DNA of 55,181 nt from G963674685 sp964591275 (GCA_964591275.1 CAZQAE010000033.1:1-55181); one strand, 5' to 3'. Positions 1-7,977 are shown, counted from the first letter of the stretch. Notes: generated from the sequence alone by a model not told the origin. Made by a program: numbers and translations.

Positions 1-1031
1 TGTACGTTAGCGTGGGTGTATTATTGGCTGGCAATATCCGTGTTTACGACCAGGAAACACTGACCGAACAAAACCGCTATTCCCTTCAGGGCAGTCCAAC
101 GGACACGGAATCCAGCCAACTCGCCTTCGGCAGCTCGGTAAAAAAAGAAATCATCAACGAAAGCGCCAACGCCGTTAACGGTCCCGGCGAATTCGATCAA
201 GGCGAAGACATTATTTTTGAAATCACATTGACGAATAAACGCGACGTCGACATCCACTTTATGCCGCTGACGGATATCTACGACATCACGCAGTTGACGT
301 ATATTTCCTCCACCCTCGAACCGCTGGATTCAAACGACGACGGAGAACTCGACTGGACGGACATGATCGCCGTCATCGGGCATGATCTGGGTTTCGAGGA
401 GGAATACACTTTCGAAGTCACATTCCGCGCCGAGCCCGACGAATGCGAGCGTTTCGTCAACGGCACAAACATCATGCAGATGCACGACGCCATTGACGCC
501 AGAGACGAAGCGATTGAAGACGCCAGCGGCACAGCCGACTATAAAATCTGGTGCACTTGCATCACAGACGAGGATTGCGACGACGGCGTTTTCTGCAACG
601 GACCGGAAACCTGTGAAAACCGGCAGTGTCTGCACGCCGGAAATCCCTGCCCCGTCAGCGATGACATTTTCTGCAATGGCCCGGAAACTCTTGAGTGCGT
701 TGAAGAGACGCAGTCCTGCGGACACGCCGGAGATCCCTGCGTGGACGACAATGACATGTGCAATGGCGACGAAGTCTGCGACGAGGAAGCGCAATCCTGC
801 GCGCACTCCGGCGATCCCTGCGAGGACGACGGAACGTTTTGCAACGGCGATGATTATTGCGATCCGACCAAACTGGAATGCCAGCACACCGGCGATCCCT
901 GCGAGGAGGACGAGGAATGCGACGAGGAAGCTGATCTTTGCATCGGAGGCAACAATCCTGTCGGCGGCGACGAGGACGACGCCGGCTGGCCAGAAGGAAA
1001 GGTGACCGGCGGCTGTTGCGGATGTGAATAA
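1..1031 (+). CDS. Secreted Cys-rich protein, 5' truncated by window edge (paralogue of next gene)
   Basis: This is the C-terminal ~343 residues of a protein whose start lies left of the window; the reading frame is open from base 3. An apparent GTG at 12 is not the start, because alignment with the downstream paralogue continues across it (YVSVG... versus YVNSS...). Visible parts are the end of a beta-propeller-like region, a DUF11-like beta-sandwich segment (from KKEIINESANA), and then about five Cys-rich modules with the pattern FCNG-x-E-x-C...C-x-H-x-G-x-PC. It ends in a Gly-Cys tail, GGCCGCE. The modules should be disulfide-rich and extracellular. Function is unknown; surface adhesion or binding is only a guess. 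It is nearly identical over long stretches to residues ~280-613 of the next gene, which indicates a recent tandem duplication. Confidence 0.85.
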   Translation, partial: YVSVGVLLAGNIRVYDQETLTEQNRYSLQGSPTDTESSQLAFGSSVKKEIINESANAVNGPGEFDQGEDIIFEITLTNKRDVDIHFMPLTDIYDITQLTYISSTLEPLDSNDDGELDWTDMIAVIGHDLGFEEEYTFEVTFRAEPDECERFVNGTNIMQMHDAIDARDEAIEDASGTADYKIWCTCITDEDCDDGVFCNGPETCENRQCLHAGNPCPVSDDIFCNGPETLECVEETQSCGHAGDPCVDDNDMCNGDEVCDEEAQSCAHSGDPCEDDGTFCNGDDYCDPTKLECQHTGDPCEEDEECDEEADLCIGGNNPVGGDEDDAGWPEGKVTGGCCGCE

Positions 1032-1204
1032 TCAGGGAGTATACTGCTGAAACCGATGATGGCGCGTGTTTGCGCCGACAAGGATAGCTGCATATTCACG
1101 AGCGAGGCGACAAGGGCCATGCGACAGCCCAGGCATTTAACTTTCGTCGTAAATTCAAACTGAAATGACTATAAATAGGGAATAAATATCCCGCGAGGTG
1201 ACGA

Positions 1205-3046
1205 ATGAAAAAGTACTCTGGAATCCAGCGACCTGTTTCTATCCTGGCCATCGCATGCATTCTGTCTGTCTTGTGCGCTGGCGGCGCCGCAGCCCAAACT
1301 GACGACATCGTCCGCACGGTCTTTGTTCTGGCAAACTACACAACTTTCATCACCTATCCCCTGCAAGTCTACACGGTCAACGGCAACGAGCTGATTTTAG
1401 CGGATACCATGCGAGCTGTATCGCATGGCGTCGGACCGGTCGGCCTGGCAGTGGATCCCATTGCCGAGCATCTCTACGTGACTTATGAGAGCGAAGGATT
1501 CATCGAGGCGTTCGATGCGCGGGATGGAACGCTTCTCACCACGATCAATCTTGCCGGAACCACGAACCTGGCCGGCATTGATGTGCGCGTGGGCGATGGT
1601 CTTCTGTACGCAGTGGACCGCCGTGGAACGACTCTGTTTGAATTCGACTCCGACACTTTCGCGCCAACTCAAAGCTGGACATTGAGCGGCCTGGGAGGCG
1701 GAGGCACTTTCGACCTGGAGGTTGTCGAAAACTGGGATGGGCTAGACGTGATTTTCGTTTCCGACGGAGATCCGAGCATCCACTATTACGATCTCGACAC
1801 GCAAGAGCATTTGGGCGACGTCACAATGACCGACCTTGCGGCATCGATGACCGTGGATAATCATCGAGGAACTCCCGTGGTTTTCGCCGCCGCCACCTCC
1901 AATGGCACGCCGGGAGGACACTCATTCCTGTTGAAATATGATTTCGCCACTGATACGCACGATTCCATTAATCTCGGCGGCGACGGACGCGGCATTTCCG
2001 TCAATCCCCTGGAAAATCTTGTGTACGTCAACTCCAGCGGTCCGAATTCGATCCGTGTTTACGACCAGGACACCTTGGCGGAAGTCAATCGATATTCCCT
2101 CCCCGGCAGCCCCACCGACAACGAAACAAGCAAACTCGCTTTCGGCAGCACGGTAAAAAAGGAGATCATTAACGTTAGCGCCAACGCGATCAACGCCACC
2201 GACGAATTCGACCAGGGCGAAGACATCGTATTTGAAATCACATTGACGAATAAACGCGACGTTGACATCCATGTCATGCCGCTGACGGACATGTACGACA
2301 ACACGCAGTTGACTTACGTGTCCTCCACCGTTGAGCCGGTTGATTCAAACGACGACGGAGAAATCGACTGGACGGACATGATCACCGTCATCGGGCATGA
2401 TATGGGCTTCGAGGAAGAGTACACTTTCGAAGTCACCTTCCGCGCCGAGCCGGAGGAATGCCAGCGTTGGGTCAACGGCGCAAACATCATGCAAATGCAT
2501 GACGCCATCGACGCCAGGGAAGAAGCGATCGACGATGCCAGCGGCTCAGCCGACTACAAAATCTGGTGCACTTGCGTAACGGACGAAGATTGCGACGACG
2601 GCGTTTTCTGCAACGGCCCGGAAACCTGCGTCAACCGGCAGTGTTTGCACAGCGGCAACCCCTGCCCCATTGATGATGAAAGTTTCTGCAATGGCCCGGA
2701 GACTCTTGAGTGCATCGAGGAGACGCAGTCCTGCGGACACGCCGGAGATCCCTGCGTGGACGACAATGACATGTGCAATGGCGACGAAGTCTGCGACGAG
2801 GAAACGCAATCCTGCGCGCACTCCGGCGATCCTTGCGAAGATGACGGGTTGTTCTGCAACGGTGATGATTATTGCGATCCGACAAAACTGGAATGCCAGC
2901 ACACCGGCGATCCCTGCGAAGAAGACGAGATCTGCGACGAGGAAGCCGACCTGTGCGTGGATAAGGGCGTTCCCATTGATGACGGCGAGGAAGACGCCGG
3001 ATGGCCCGAAGGAAAGGTGACCGGCGGCTGCTGCGGATGCGAGTAG
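1205..3046 (+). CDS. Secreted beta-propeller / DUF11-like / Cys-rich repeat protein
   Basis: A 613-aa protein with a clear Sec signal peptide (MKKY, hydrophobic core, cleavage near AAA-Q at 30/31). A GAGGTG ribosome site sits just upstream of the ATG. Residues ~35-290 look like a YVTN/YncE-type beta-propeller (HLYVTYESEGFIEAFDARDG and similar strands). Residues ~305-440 resemble a DUF11-type beta-sandwich (VFEITLTNKRDVDIH). Residues ~450-590 contain about five Cys modules (CNG-x-E-x-C...C-x-H-x-G-x-PC), followed by GWPEGKVTGGCCGCE at the end. I infer an exported, disulfide-stabilised surface or secreted protein; the ligand is unknown. It is preceded by a truncated paralogue and shares its Cys-rich C-terminal tail logic with the GH10-like protein downstream. 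Confidence 0.9.
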   Translation: MKKYSGIQRPVSILAIACILSVLCAGGAAAQTDDIVRTVFVLANYTTFITYPLQVYTVNGNELILADTMRAVSHGVGPVGLAVDPIAEHLYVTYESEGFIEAFDARDGTLLTTINLAGTTNLAGIDVRVGDGLLYAVDRRGTTLFEFDSDTFAPTQSWTLSGLGGGGTFDLEVVENWDGLDVIFVSDGDPSIHYYDLDTQEHLGDVTMTDLAASMTVDNHRGTPVVFAAATSNGTPGGHSFLLKYDFATDTHDSINLGGDGRGISVNPLENLVYVNSSGPNSIRVYDQDTLAEVNRYSLPGSPTDNETSKLAFGSTVKKEIINVSANAINATDEFDQGEDIVFEITLTNKRDVDIHVMPLTDMYDNTQLTYVSSTVEPVDSNDDGEIDWTDMITVIGHDMGFEEEYTFEVTFRAEPEECQRWVNGANIMQMHDAIDAREEAIDDASGSADYKIWCTCVTDEDCDDGVFCNGPETCVNRQCLHSGNPCPIDDESFCNGPETLECIEETQSCGHAGDPCVDDNDMCNGDEVCDEETQSCAHSGDPCEDDGLFCNGDDYCDPTKLECQHTGDPCEEDEICDEEADLCVDKGVPIDDGEEDAGWPEGKVTGGCCGCE

Positions 3047-3076
3047 TGGCTATCGGCCTGATTCACTGAACCGCAT

Positions 3077-3159
3077 GTAGGAGCGACATTCTTGTCGCGA
3101 ATGCAGGAGAAGCATTCAGAGACTCGACCAAAAAGTCACGACAAGAATGTCGTTCCTAC
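3077..3159. repeat. REPIN-like inverted pair of palindromic repeats
   Basis: The 21-mer at 3077-3097 starts GTAGGAGCGACATTC and recurs as its reverse complement at 3139-3159 with one mismatch. Each arm holds its own hairpin (GCGACA-TTCT-TGTCGC at 3083-3098; CGACA-AGAA-TGTCG at 3139-3153). The GTAGGAGCG...CGC head plus internal palindrome is the layout of REP sequences mobilised by RAYT transposases, and two in inverted order form a REPIN. The pair lies between the convergent Cys-rich gene and deoC, so it could also act as a bidirectional terminator. Confidence 0.75.
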
Positions 3160-3161
3160 TT

Positions 3162-3863
3162 CTATTGGGTCTCGATCCTCTTTCCCGGCATGGCGCCGAT
3201 CTCATCCATGATGCCAAGGGCCGACTGCCAGCCGACGCCAAAGCGCGTGGCGCCGCACCGGTAAAGCTCCACAAGCCTGTCCAGGCTGCGAATGCCGCCG
3301 GAAGCTTTAACCCCGATCTCATCGCCCACAACGGACTTCATCAGCGCCACCGTTTTCGGCTCAGCACCCGTCGGCGCCCAGCCGGTTGAAGTCTTCACGA
3401 AGGCGGCGCCAGCCCGCACGCACGCTTCGCACCCGCGTTTGATTTCATCATCGCTCAGATAATGCGTTTCGAGAATGACTTTGACCGCGCAATCCGCCGC
3501 CTCGTCGACAACGGCTCTGATTTCTTTTTCAACAAAATCGAAATGACCGGATCGTAAAGCGCCGATGTTGCAAACCATGTCCACTTCACGGCACCCCTGG
3601 GCCTGCGCGATCCCGGCTTCGCGAACCTTGATCTCGGTGGTATGCGCTCCGGAGGGAAATCCAATGACCGTGCAGACGATGATATCGCCTAAGTCTTTCA
3701 CTAGGTTCGCCAACCTCGTCACGTAACAGGGCATTACGAGCGCGGAAACGAAAGGATATTGGGTGGCGTGCCGGGCCATTTCATCGACTTCCGCCTCGCC
3801 TATCCCTCCGGCGACGGCGCTGAATTCAATCATTTGAGCAATATCACGAAGGCTTAAGTGCAT
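3162..3863 (-). CDS. deoC: Deoxyribose-phosphate aldolase (DeoC family)
   Basis: A 233-aa TIM-barrel aldolase, which would cleave 2-deoxyribose-5-phosphate to glyceraldehyde-3-phosphate and acetaldehyde in deoxynucleoside catabolism. Hallmarks seen are EVDMVCNIG (catalytic Asp), AAFVKTSTGWAP (Schiff-base Lys), and GVKASGGIRS (second Lys of the proton relay). The GFPSGAHTTEIKVREA segment is also typical. The usual early IDHTLL motif is replaced by IEFSAVAGG, as in a divergent DeoC subgroup, so the true substrate could differ. The ATG is preceded by GGGGGATGCT, a good ribosome site. No other deoxynucleoside genes are adjacent. Confidence 0.88.
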   Translation of the reverse strand: MHLSLRDIAQMIEFSAVAGGIGEAEVDEMARHATQYPFVSALVMPCYVTRLANLVKDLGDIIVCTVIGFPSGAHTTEIKVREAGIAQAQGCREVDMVCNIGALRSGHFDFVEKEIRAVVDEAADCAVKVILETHYLSDDEIKRGCEACVRAGAAFVKTSTGWAPTGAEPKTVALMKSVVGDEIGVKASGGIRSLDRLVELYRCGATRFGVGWQSALGIMDEIGAMPGKRIETQ

Positions 3864-3984
3864 AGCATCCCCCTGTGAAAAGACGGCGACGATTCAAACC
3901 AAATCGCCCTGCAACGAATCCATTGCACATCGTAAAAGGGATTTCAAGTCGCAATAATGGAGATGTTGCGTGATTTCCAGGAGC

Positions 3985-4284
3985 CTACGTCAAAAAATGC
4001 TTGACCAGCCAATCCAATCGCCCGCGCTTGACGAAATATATGCCCGAAAAGCGCATGACTTCCTGAATGCGTTTCCGATACTCAGGTGAATAACAATGAA
4101 CGGGGCATTTTCTGCACTTCGGCTTGGGATCCAGGGGGCACTTTTCCAGTCGCGTCAGTGCGTAATCCAACAGGTCGGAGCATTCATCACAAAGTTTTTC
4201 TTTTCCATCGTGATGTTTTTCGCAATAAACGCCGATGAACCGGCGCAGGATTTCGGCGTCCCTGGATGAGTCGTTTTTCGACAT
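3985..4284 (-). CDS. ygbA: Nitrous-oxide-stimulated promoter family protein (YgbA-like)
   Basis: A 99-aa Cys-rich cytosolic protein. The motif order matches the YgbA/NO-stimulated promoter family: IGVYCEKHH, LCDECSDLLDYALTRLEKCP, KCRKCPVHCYSPEYRKRIQEVMRFSG. Members are small proteins whose gene in enterobacteria is controlled by the NO sensor NsrR (an Rrf2 protein); the multiple Cys may bind metal. Here it follows, 44 nt downstream on the same strand, a gene whose N-terminus is itself an Rrf2 regulator, which supports an NO or nitrosative-stress operon. Molecular role is unknown. Confidence 0.8.
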   Translation of the reverse strand: MSKNDSSRDAEILRRFIGVYCEKHHDGKEKLCDECSDLLDYALTRLEKCPLDPKPKCRKCPVHCYSPEYRKRIQEVMRFSGIYFVKRGRLDWLVKHFLT

Positions 4285-4328
4285 AGCGACAAGAGTCCCG
4301 GAGTTAAGTGAATCAGCAGCGCCCTGGT

Positions 4329-5489
4329 TTACAAGGTTTCCTTTTTGAAAATATCGCCCTCGATGCCGATGGTATGGACCTCGATGGGGATATCGTAACC
4401 GGCTGCCTTCGCCGCTTCAGGCACTGCGTGCGTCAGGCCGCCGCAGCACGGAACGGTCATGCGTAAAACGGTGACGCTGGCCGGTTTTGCGTGGAGGAAT
4501 ATTTCCGTGAACCTTTGCTGGTAGAAGTCCAGATCATCAAGCTTCGGGCATCCCACCACCACCGCCTTGCCTTTCAGATACCGGGAGTGGAAATTCGGCA
4601 GCGCAAAAGGCACGCAATCAGCGCAGATGAGCAGGTCCGCCCCCTTGAGAAAAGGCGCTTCGGGCGAAACGAGTTTTATTTGAACCGGCCAGTGGCCAAG
4701 CTGGGAAACGGCGTCCTCATCCGCCCCGGTCACAATGTCTGTTTTCAATATCACCCGTTCGCTAAGGCCCGAGCAACCGGCGACAGAGGAACTTAGGCTC
4801 ACGGGCTCCGAAGACTCGCCCTTTTGTTTCGCCAGATAGGCTTCCACTTCTTTTTCATCAAAAGCATCCGCCTCACGCTCGATAACGGTTAGTGCTCCTT
4901 CAGGGCAATCGCCGAGACATGCGCCAAGGCCGTCGCAATAAATGTCTTTAACCAGTTTCGCTTTGCCGTCGACAATGGCAATGGCGCCTTCTGCACATGA
5001 CGGAACGCACAGGCCGCAGCCGGTGCATTTTTCTTCGTCGATCTCAATGATGGGTCTTTTTATTTTCATGTTTTCCCCCGTCGAATGGGCGACCGCGAGA
5101 AGCTCAGTATCTTGAAAGTGTTTTTTAATTTGCTCATGGATGGAAATATTGAGTCCGCCGAAAAAACATTCATCCGGCTTGCAAAGAGGTTTAGCCGAAA
5201 GCAGGCAGGTGCGCGCCTCCAATCGTCCCTCGATGGCCTCGTAAATCTGCAGGAGATTAATGCGGCGCTTATGGCTTGAAATCATGAATCCGCCGCCGGG
5301 ACCGCGCGATGATTCCACAAGCCCGACCTTCACGAGCTTCTGCATAACCTTGGCCAGGTGATGCTCGGAAATTTTGTACCTGTCGGCAATTTGCCGGGTG
5401 GTCACTTTCTCTTTTGGATGCGCCGCGAGGTGGATCATCGCGTGCATGCCAATGGAAGCCGCTTCCGAGATTTTGAATAGGTCGCTCAA
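4329..5489 (-). CDS. Rrf2-type Fe-S regulator fused to 4Fe-4S ferredoxin / Cys-rich protein
   Basis: 386 aa. Residues 1-~135 form an Rrf2 winged-helix regulator: HTH (TTRQIADRYKISEHHLAKVMQ), wing (SRGPGGGF), and a cluster-binding loop with Cys95, Cys103 and Cys108. Residues 141-~210 form a two-cluster ferredoxin (C155, C158, C161, C165; then C185, C191, C195). The C-terminal ~150 residues carry further Cys (ICADC, VGCPKLDD, PCCGG) as in stand-alone ferredoxin proteins normally encoded next to Rrf2 genes. The start is TTG, chosen because GGAGGAGG lies 6 nt upstream and the Rrf2 fold begins there. Met141 has its own GGGGGAAAAC leader, so a separate ferredoxin product may also be made. Likely role: a redox or NO sensor coupled to an electron carrier. 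Confidence 0.85.
   Translation of the reverse strand: MSDLFKISEAASIGMHAMIHLAAHPKEKVTTRQIADRYKISEHHLAKVMQKLVKVGLVESSRGPGGGFMISSHKRRINLLQIYEAIEGRLEARTCLLSAKPLCKPDECFFGGLNISIHEQIKKHFQDTELLAVAHSTGENMKIKRPIIEIDEEKCTGCGLCVPSCAEGAIAIVDGKAKLVKDIYCDGLGACLGDCPEGALTVIEREADAFDEKEVEAYLAKQKGESSEPVSLSSSVAGCSGLSERVILKTDIVTGADEDAVSQLGHWPVQIKLVSPEAPFLKGADLLICADCVPFALPNFHSRYLKGKAVVVGCPKLDDLDFYQQRFTEIFLHAKPASVTVLRMTVPCCGGLTHAVPEAAKAAGYDIPIEVHTIGIEGDIFKKETL
5067..5079 (-). promoter_or_regulatory. Internal ribosome site and ATG inside the Rrf2-ferredoxin fusion
   Basis: On the minus strand GGGGG (5079-5075) precedes an in-frame ATG at 5069-5067 (codon 141), exactly where the usual separate ferredoxin gene would start. 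This suggests that a former stop codon and intergene were lost, or that both a long and a short product are translated. Confidence 0.45.
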
Positions 5490-5514
5490 CTCTTGCCTCC
5501 TCCAGAGGAATACT

Positions 5515-5528
5515 GGTACTGCAATACC
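5515..5528. promoter_or_regulatory. Candidate operator upstream of the Rrf2-ferredoxin gene
   Basis: GGTACTGCAATACC is a small inverted repeat (GGTA/TACC) just upstream of the Shine-Dalgarno of the Rrf2 gene. Rrf2 proteins usually autoregulate from such AT-flanked palindromes. The match is short, so this is weak evidence. Confidence 0.3.
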
Positions 5529-5639
5529 ACTTTAGGCGCGAATGTCAACCCCTGTCTACACAATTCATTTCAAGTGCATCACATTCCATCCGCGAAATGT
5601 TGGAGGGGGTCAGACCCGCGAATGTGGCGTAGCTTCGCG

Positions 5640-5834
5640 TCTGTCGGGAAAGGTGATGCTCTTTTCCTGCCTTGAACGTCCCGTTCCCTCGCTATAGGTT
5701 GGGCCGAAAGCCGTCTCAAAAACCGACCAGTCGATTTCCCAGGCGAGGATAAAATGGGATGTTTTTGGTCGAGAATTTGCTTGAGATTGTTTTCGGAAAA
5801 GATCAATGGTTGAAAACGGCGTTTTTCCTTTCAT
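5640..5834 (-). pseudogene. Transposase N-terminal remnant (IS5/IS1182-like)
   Basis: Two overlapping minus-strand frames together give a recognisable transposase N-terminus. One frame has FSENNLKQILDQKHP and the other has WEIDWSVFETAFGPTYSEGTGR, the usual 'hP-L..LA..IDW..FE..F.PLYSE.GRP' opening of IS5/IS1182-type transposases. A frameshift separates the halves, homology is lost after the GR, and there is no catalytic domain. It is a dead fragment, and it lies beside other mobile debris (the MITE-like elements). Confidence 0.6.
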
Positions 5835-6027
5835 AAATCATCCAGCTTTCGCAGCCGAATTGGCCGCTACGGCGGAGTATGCCCGGTCTTGGGGGTTTCA
5901 AGCACATTTCCTGATGTTAATAAATAGCACAAAACAAACCAATTATCCTGTAATTTCAGTATCTTAGGTTGTTTTCCAGGCGCGACTATTTATAGTCCAA
6001 TATTTCGCGTATATATCACAAATAATA

Positions 6028-6220
6028 GGTGACTGTGAGGCTGTTGAAAAAGTCGGACTTGACGCAATTATTGTCATTCCGACTGAAGCGAAACGAAATG
6101 GAGGAATCCCTTAACCGTCCTGTTTTGAGGGGATTTCTCGACTCGTCCTTCGGACTCGCTCAAAATAACAACGCTGCGTTTTCTTTTCAAAGAGACTTCT
6201 TCAACAGCCCCACTGTCACC
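6028..6220 (+). mobile_element. MITE-like foldback element, copy 1
   Basis: A 193-bp non-coding element with terminal inverted repeats: left end GGTGACTGTGAGGCTGTTGA, right end the complement (...TCAACAGCCCCACTGTCACC). The interior also folds back on itself (GAGGAATCCCTTAA against GAGGGGATTTCTC). A near-identical copy lies at 7566-7759 in the opposite orientation. There is no ORF of its own, so it would need a transposase in trans. Confidence 0.8.
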
Positions 6221-6426
6221 AATTTTTTCAATTTTTATAGGTAACTGCCACCAATTTTTGACCAATTTTTATTGATTACGTTACTTGAATGAACTGTTCC
6301 GGCAAATAACTATTCATTGCACTTGTTTCGCTTGAATTAAAAAAATGTTCCTGTTATTGAATTAGCGAGGTTACGCTTAGGCGTGGACAAATGCTAAAAT
6401 TATTCAACAAACGAAAGGGACGGGGA

Positions 6427-7452
6427 ATGACGAAAAGTTCTATGTTTAAACTTGTCTTAATGTTGGTTCTTATCCTGGCCATGAGTGTAGTAATATCTTG
6501 CGGTTGTGGCGATGACGACGACGACAGTTCAAGTGGCGATGAGGTTGCGAACGACGACACTAATGATGACGACGCCGACGACGACGCGAACGATGACATT
6601 GACGACGATGACGCCGACGATGACATTGACGACGACGTGGACGACGATATCGATGATGACGTTGACGACGATGTAGACGATGACGTGGACGATGACGTTG
6701 ACGATGACGTGGACGACGATATCGATGATGACGTTGACGACGACGTGGACGACGATGTCGATGATGACGTTGACGACGACGTGGACGACGATATCGATGA
6801 TGACGTTGACGACGATGTAGACGATGACGTGGATGATGACGTTGACGATGATGTAGACGATGACGTGGATGATGACGTTGACGATGATTTTGCAGACAAC
6901 TTCGAGGACGATACGTTGGGAAGCCCTCCCGGCGCTCCTTGGGTGGTAAACTCTTCAGGAGGAATCGCCACAGCGACCATCGTGGCAGCCAAATCCGGCT
7001 CCGGAAATACCCTTGAGCTTTTTTCCGACGATCCCAGCGAAATCACCACAAGCTGGGATAATGGCAGCGACTTTGTCACCTCGGGCCTGTTAACCGCCAC
7101 CTTCGATGCGGTTATGGATTCCGGAGAGATGATTGGGTTTTTCTTCGGCGACTCAAGCGGTAAAAGCCAGACCTATGCCATGTTCAGCGATGACAGCGTT
7201 GTCGCTCTGGATGACAATTATACTTATCATACCTGCGCTGCCTACACTCCCAGCGACTGGCATGAAATCGTCATTGAAGCGAACCTTGACACGCAGACCT
7301 ATTCCGTCTCCGTGGACGGCGATTTCGGGGATTGCACGAACATGTCCTGGTACGAGCAAAATGCCGGCACCGGTGGGATCAGCAGCTTCAGCGCTTACAT
7401 TACCAACAACTATTCCGGAACCGGGCGTTTTGACAATCTCGATATCAACTGA
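6427..7452 (+). CDS. Poly-Asp repeat lipoprotein with ConA-like C-terminal domain
   Basis: 341 aa from the ATG at 6427, preferred over 6391 because AAAGGGACGGGG lies directly upstream and the signal sequence then starts normally. MTKSSMFKLVLMLVLILAMS leads into a lipobox VVIS-C followed by GCGDDDDD, so an exported lipoprotein is expected. Next comes an Asp-rich region including 23 consecutive DDD[V/I/F] tetrads, then a ~190-residue beta-rich domain (FADNFEDDTLGSPPGAPW... to GRFDNLDIN) resembling LamG/concanavalin-like folds, with a likely disulfide pair (HTCAAY, GDCTN). The Asp stalk may bind calcium or act as a spacer; this is inference. The gene is bracketed by two inverted MITE-like copies. 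Confidence 0.85.
   Translation: MTKSSMFKLVLMLVLILAMSVVISCGCGDDDDDSSSGDEVANDDTNDDDADDDANDDIDDDDADDDIDDDVDDDIDDDVDDDVDDDVDDDVDDDVDDDIDDDVDDDVDDDVDDDVDDDVDDDIDDDVDDDVDDDVDDDVDDDVDDDVDDDVDDDFADNFEDDTLGSPPGAPWVVNSSGGIATATIVAAKSGSGNTLELFSDDPSEITTSWDNGSDFVTSGLLTATFDAVMDSGEMIGFFFGDSSGKSQTYAMFSDDSVVALDDNYTYHTCAAYTPSDWHEIVIEANLDTQTYSVSVDGDFGDCTNMSWYEQNAGTGGISSFSAYITNNYSGTGRFDNLDIN
6616..6891 (+). repeat. Nested coding tandem repeat, 12-bp units in 72-bp higher-order blocks
   Basis: 23 uninterrupted 12-bp units encoding DDD[V/I/F]. The synonymous pattern repeats every 72 bp: GATATC occurs at 6646, 6718 and 6790, each in the same surrounding codon order. This points to amplification of a six-unit block by unequal exchange or slippage, with length variation likely between strains. 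Confidence 0.9.
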
Positions 7453-7977
7453 AAAACCGGGTTCATCCAGAGAACATGCTGATTTCACTGCCGGATGAGT
7501 TTTGGCGACTGGGTATCGACTGATTGATCCAACGCAATATCGTTTCCGTTTTTCAGAACAATATTGGTGACAGTGGGGCTTTTGAAAAACGCTCTTTGAA
7601 GAGAAAAAACCGCCTTGTCATTTCGAGCGAGTCCGAAGGACTTGCCTGAGAAATCCCTTCAAAATTGGACGGTTAAGGGATTCCTCCATTTCGCTTCGCT
7701 TCAGTCGGAATGACAAGAATTGCGCCATATCCGACTTTTTCAACAGCCCCACAGTCACCTATTATTCCTTTGAATAGTGAGATATATGGCAATAGGCTTC
7801 CAGCCAATTTCGGCCTTCCAACTTCGCCTTGTTTGCTGCCTTTCTCTGCCTGCCTTCTCGCGTCGAGCTTCTGCATCCACTCCCATTGATTGTGGCGGAA
7901 TTGGCGGCATTGGAATAATTGTATTAAACTGCTCTTTAAGCCTTTTGCGCCTAAGCGCTTTTGGAAATGGAGACGCG
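7453..7977. other. Non-coding stretch between lipoprotein and GH10-like gene
   Basis: It holds the second MITE-like element and about 200 bp of leader before the GH10-like start. An in-frame open extension back to 7777 exists but lacks a signal peptide or ribosome site and is probably not translated. I see no terminator after the lipoprotein gene. Confidence 0.5.
7566..7759 (-). mobile_element. MITE-like foldback element, copy 2 (inverted relative to copy 1)
   Basis: A 194-bp element that is the reverse complement of the element at 6028-6220 with scattered mismatches, including the same terminal repeats (GGTGAC...GTCACC). The outer flank AATAATA next to the GGTGACTGTG end is shared by both copies, so the element may extend slightly or the target may be sequence-specific. 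It lies between the lipoprotein and the GH10-like gene. Confidence 0.8.

Larger units (their letters stand above)
1..3046 (+). repeat. Tandem gene duplication
   Basis: The sequence from the left edge to 1031 is repeated at about 2040-3046 with high nucleotide identity. Examples are the shared stretches around 581-600/2591-2610 and around 727-780/2737-2790. Offset between copies is about 2015 bp. Differences are mostly synonymous or conservative, with a short divergent patch at the left edge (YVSVGVLLAGNI versus YVNSSGPNSI). Confidence 0.85.
5490..6426. other. Non-coding stretch with mobile-element debris
   Basis: No intact gene. It holds the candidate Rrf2 operator, a short palindrome GGGTC-A-GACCC at 5607-5617, the transposase remnant, an AT-rich patch at about 5910-6027, the left MITE-like element, and three copies of CCAATTTTT at about 6219-6270. 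The promoter of the poly-Asp lipoprotein gene should lie in 6221-6420, but I could not assign it. Confidence 0.6.

Noticed and set aside
6616..6891. Regular repeat array as a possible CRISPR
   Set aside because: 12-bp contiguous units without spacers, in frame within a lipoprotein gene.
6354..7100. Long minus-strand ORF rich in Ser/Thr repeats
   Set aside because: It is the antisense of the DDDV array; the plus strand has a signal peptide, lipobox and ribosome site.
7777..7977. N-terminal extension of the GH10-like gene
   Set aside because: No ribosome site at 7777; a proper signal peptide with ribosome site starts at 7978.
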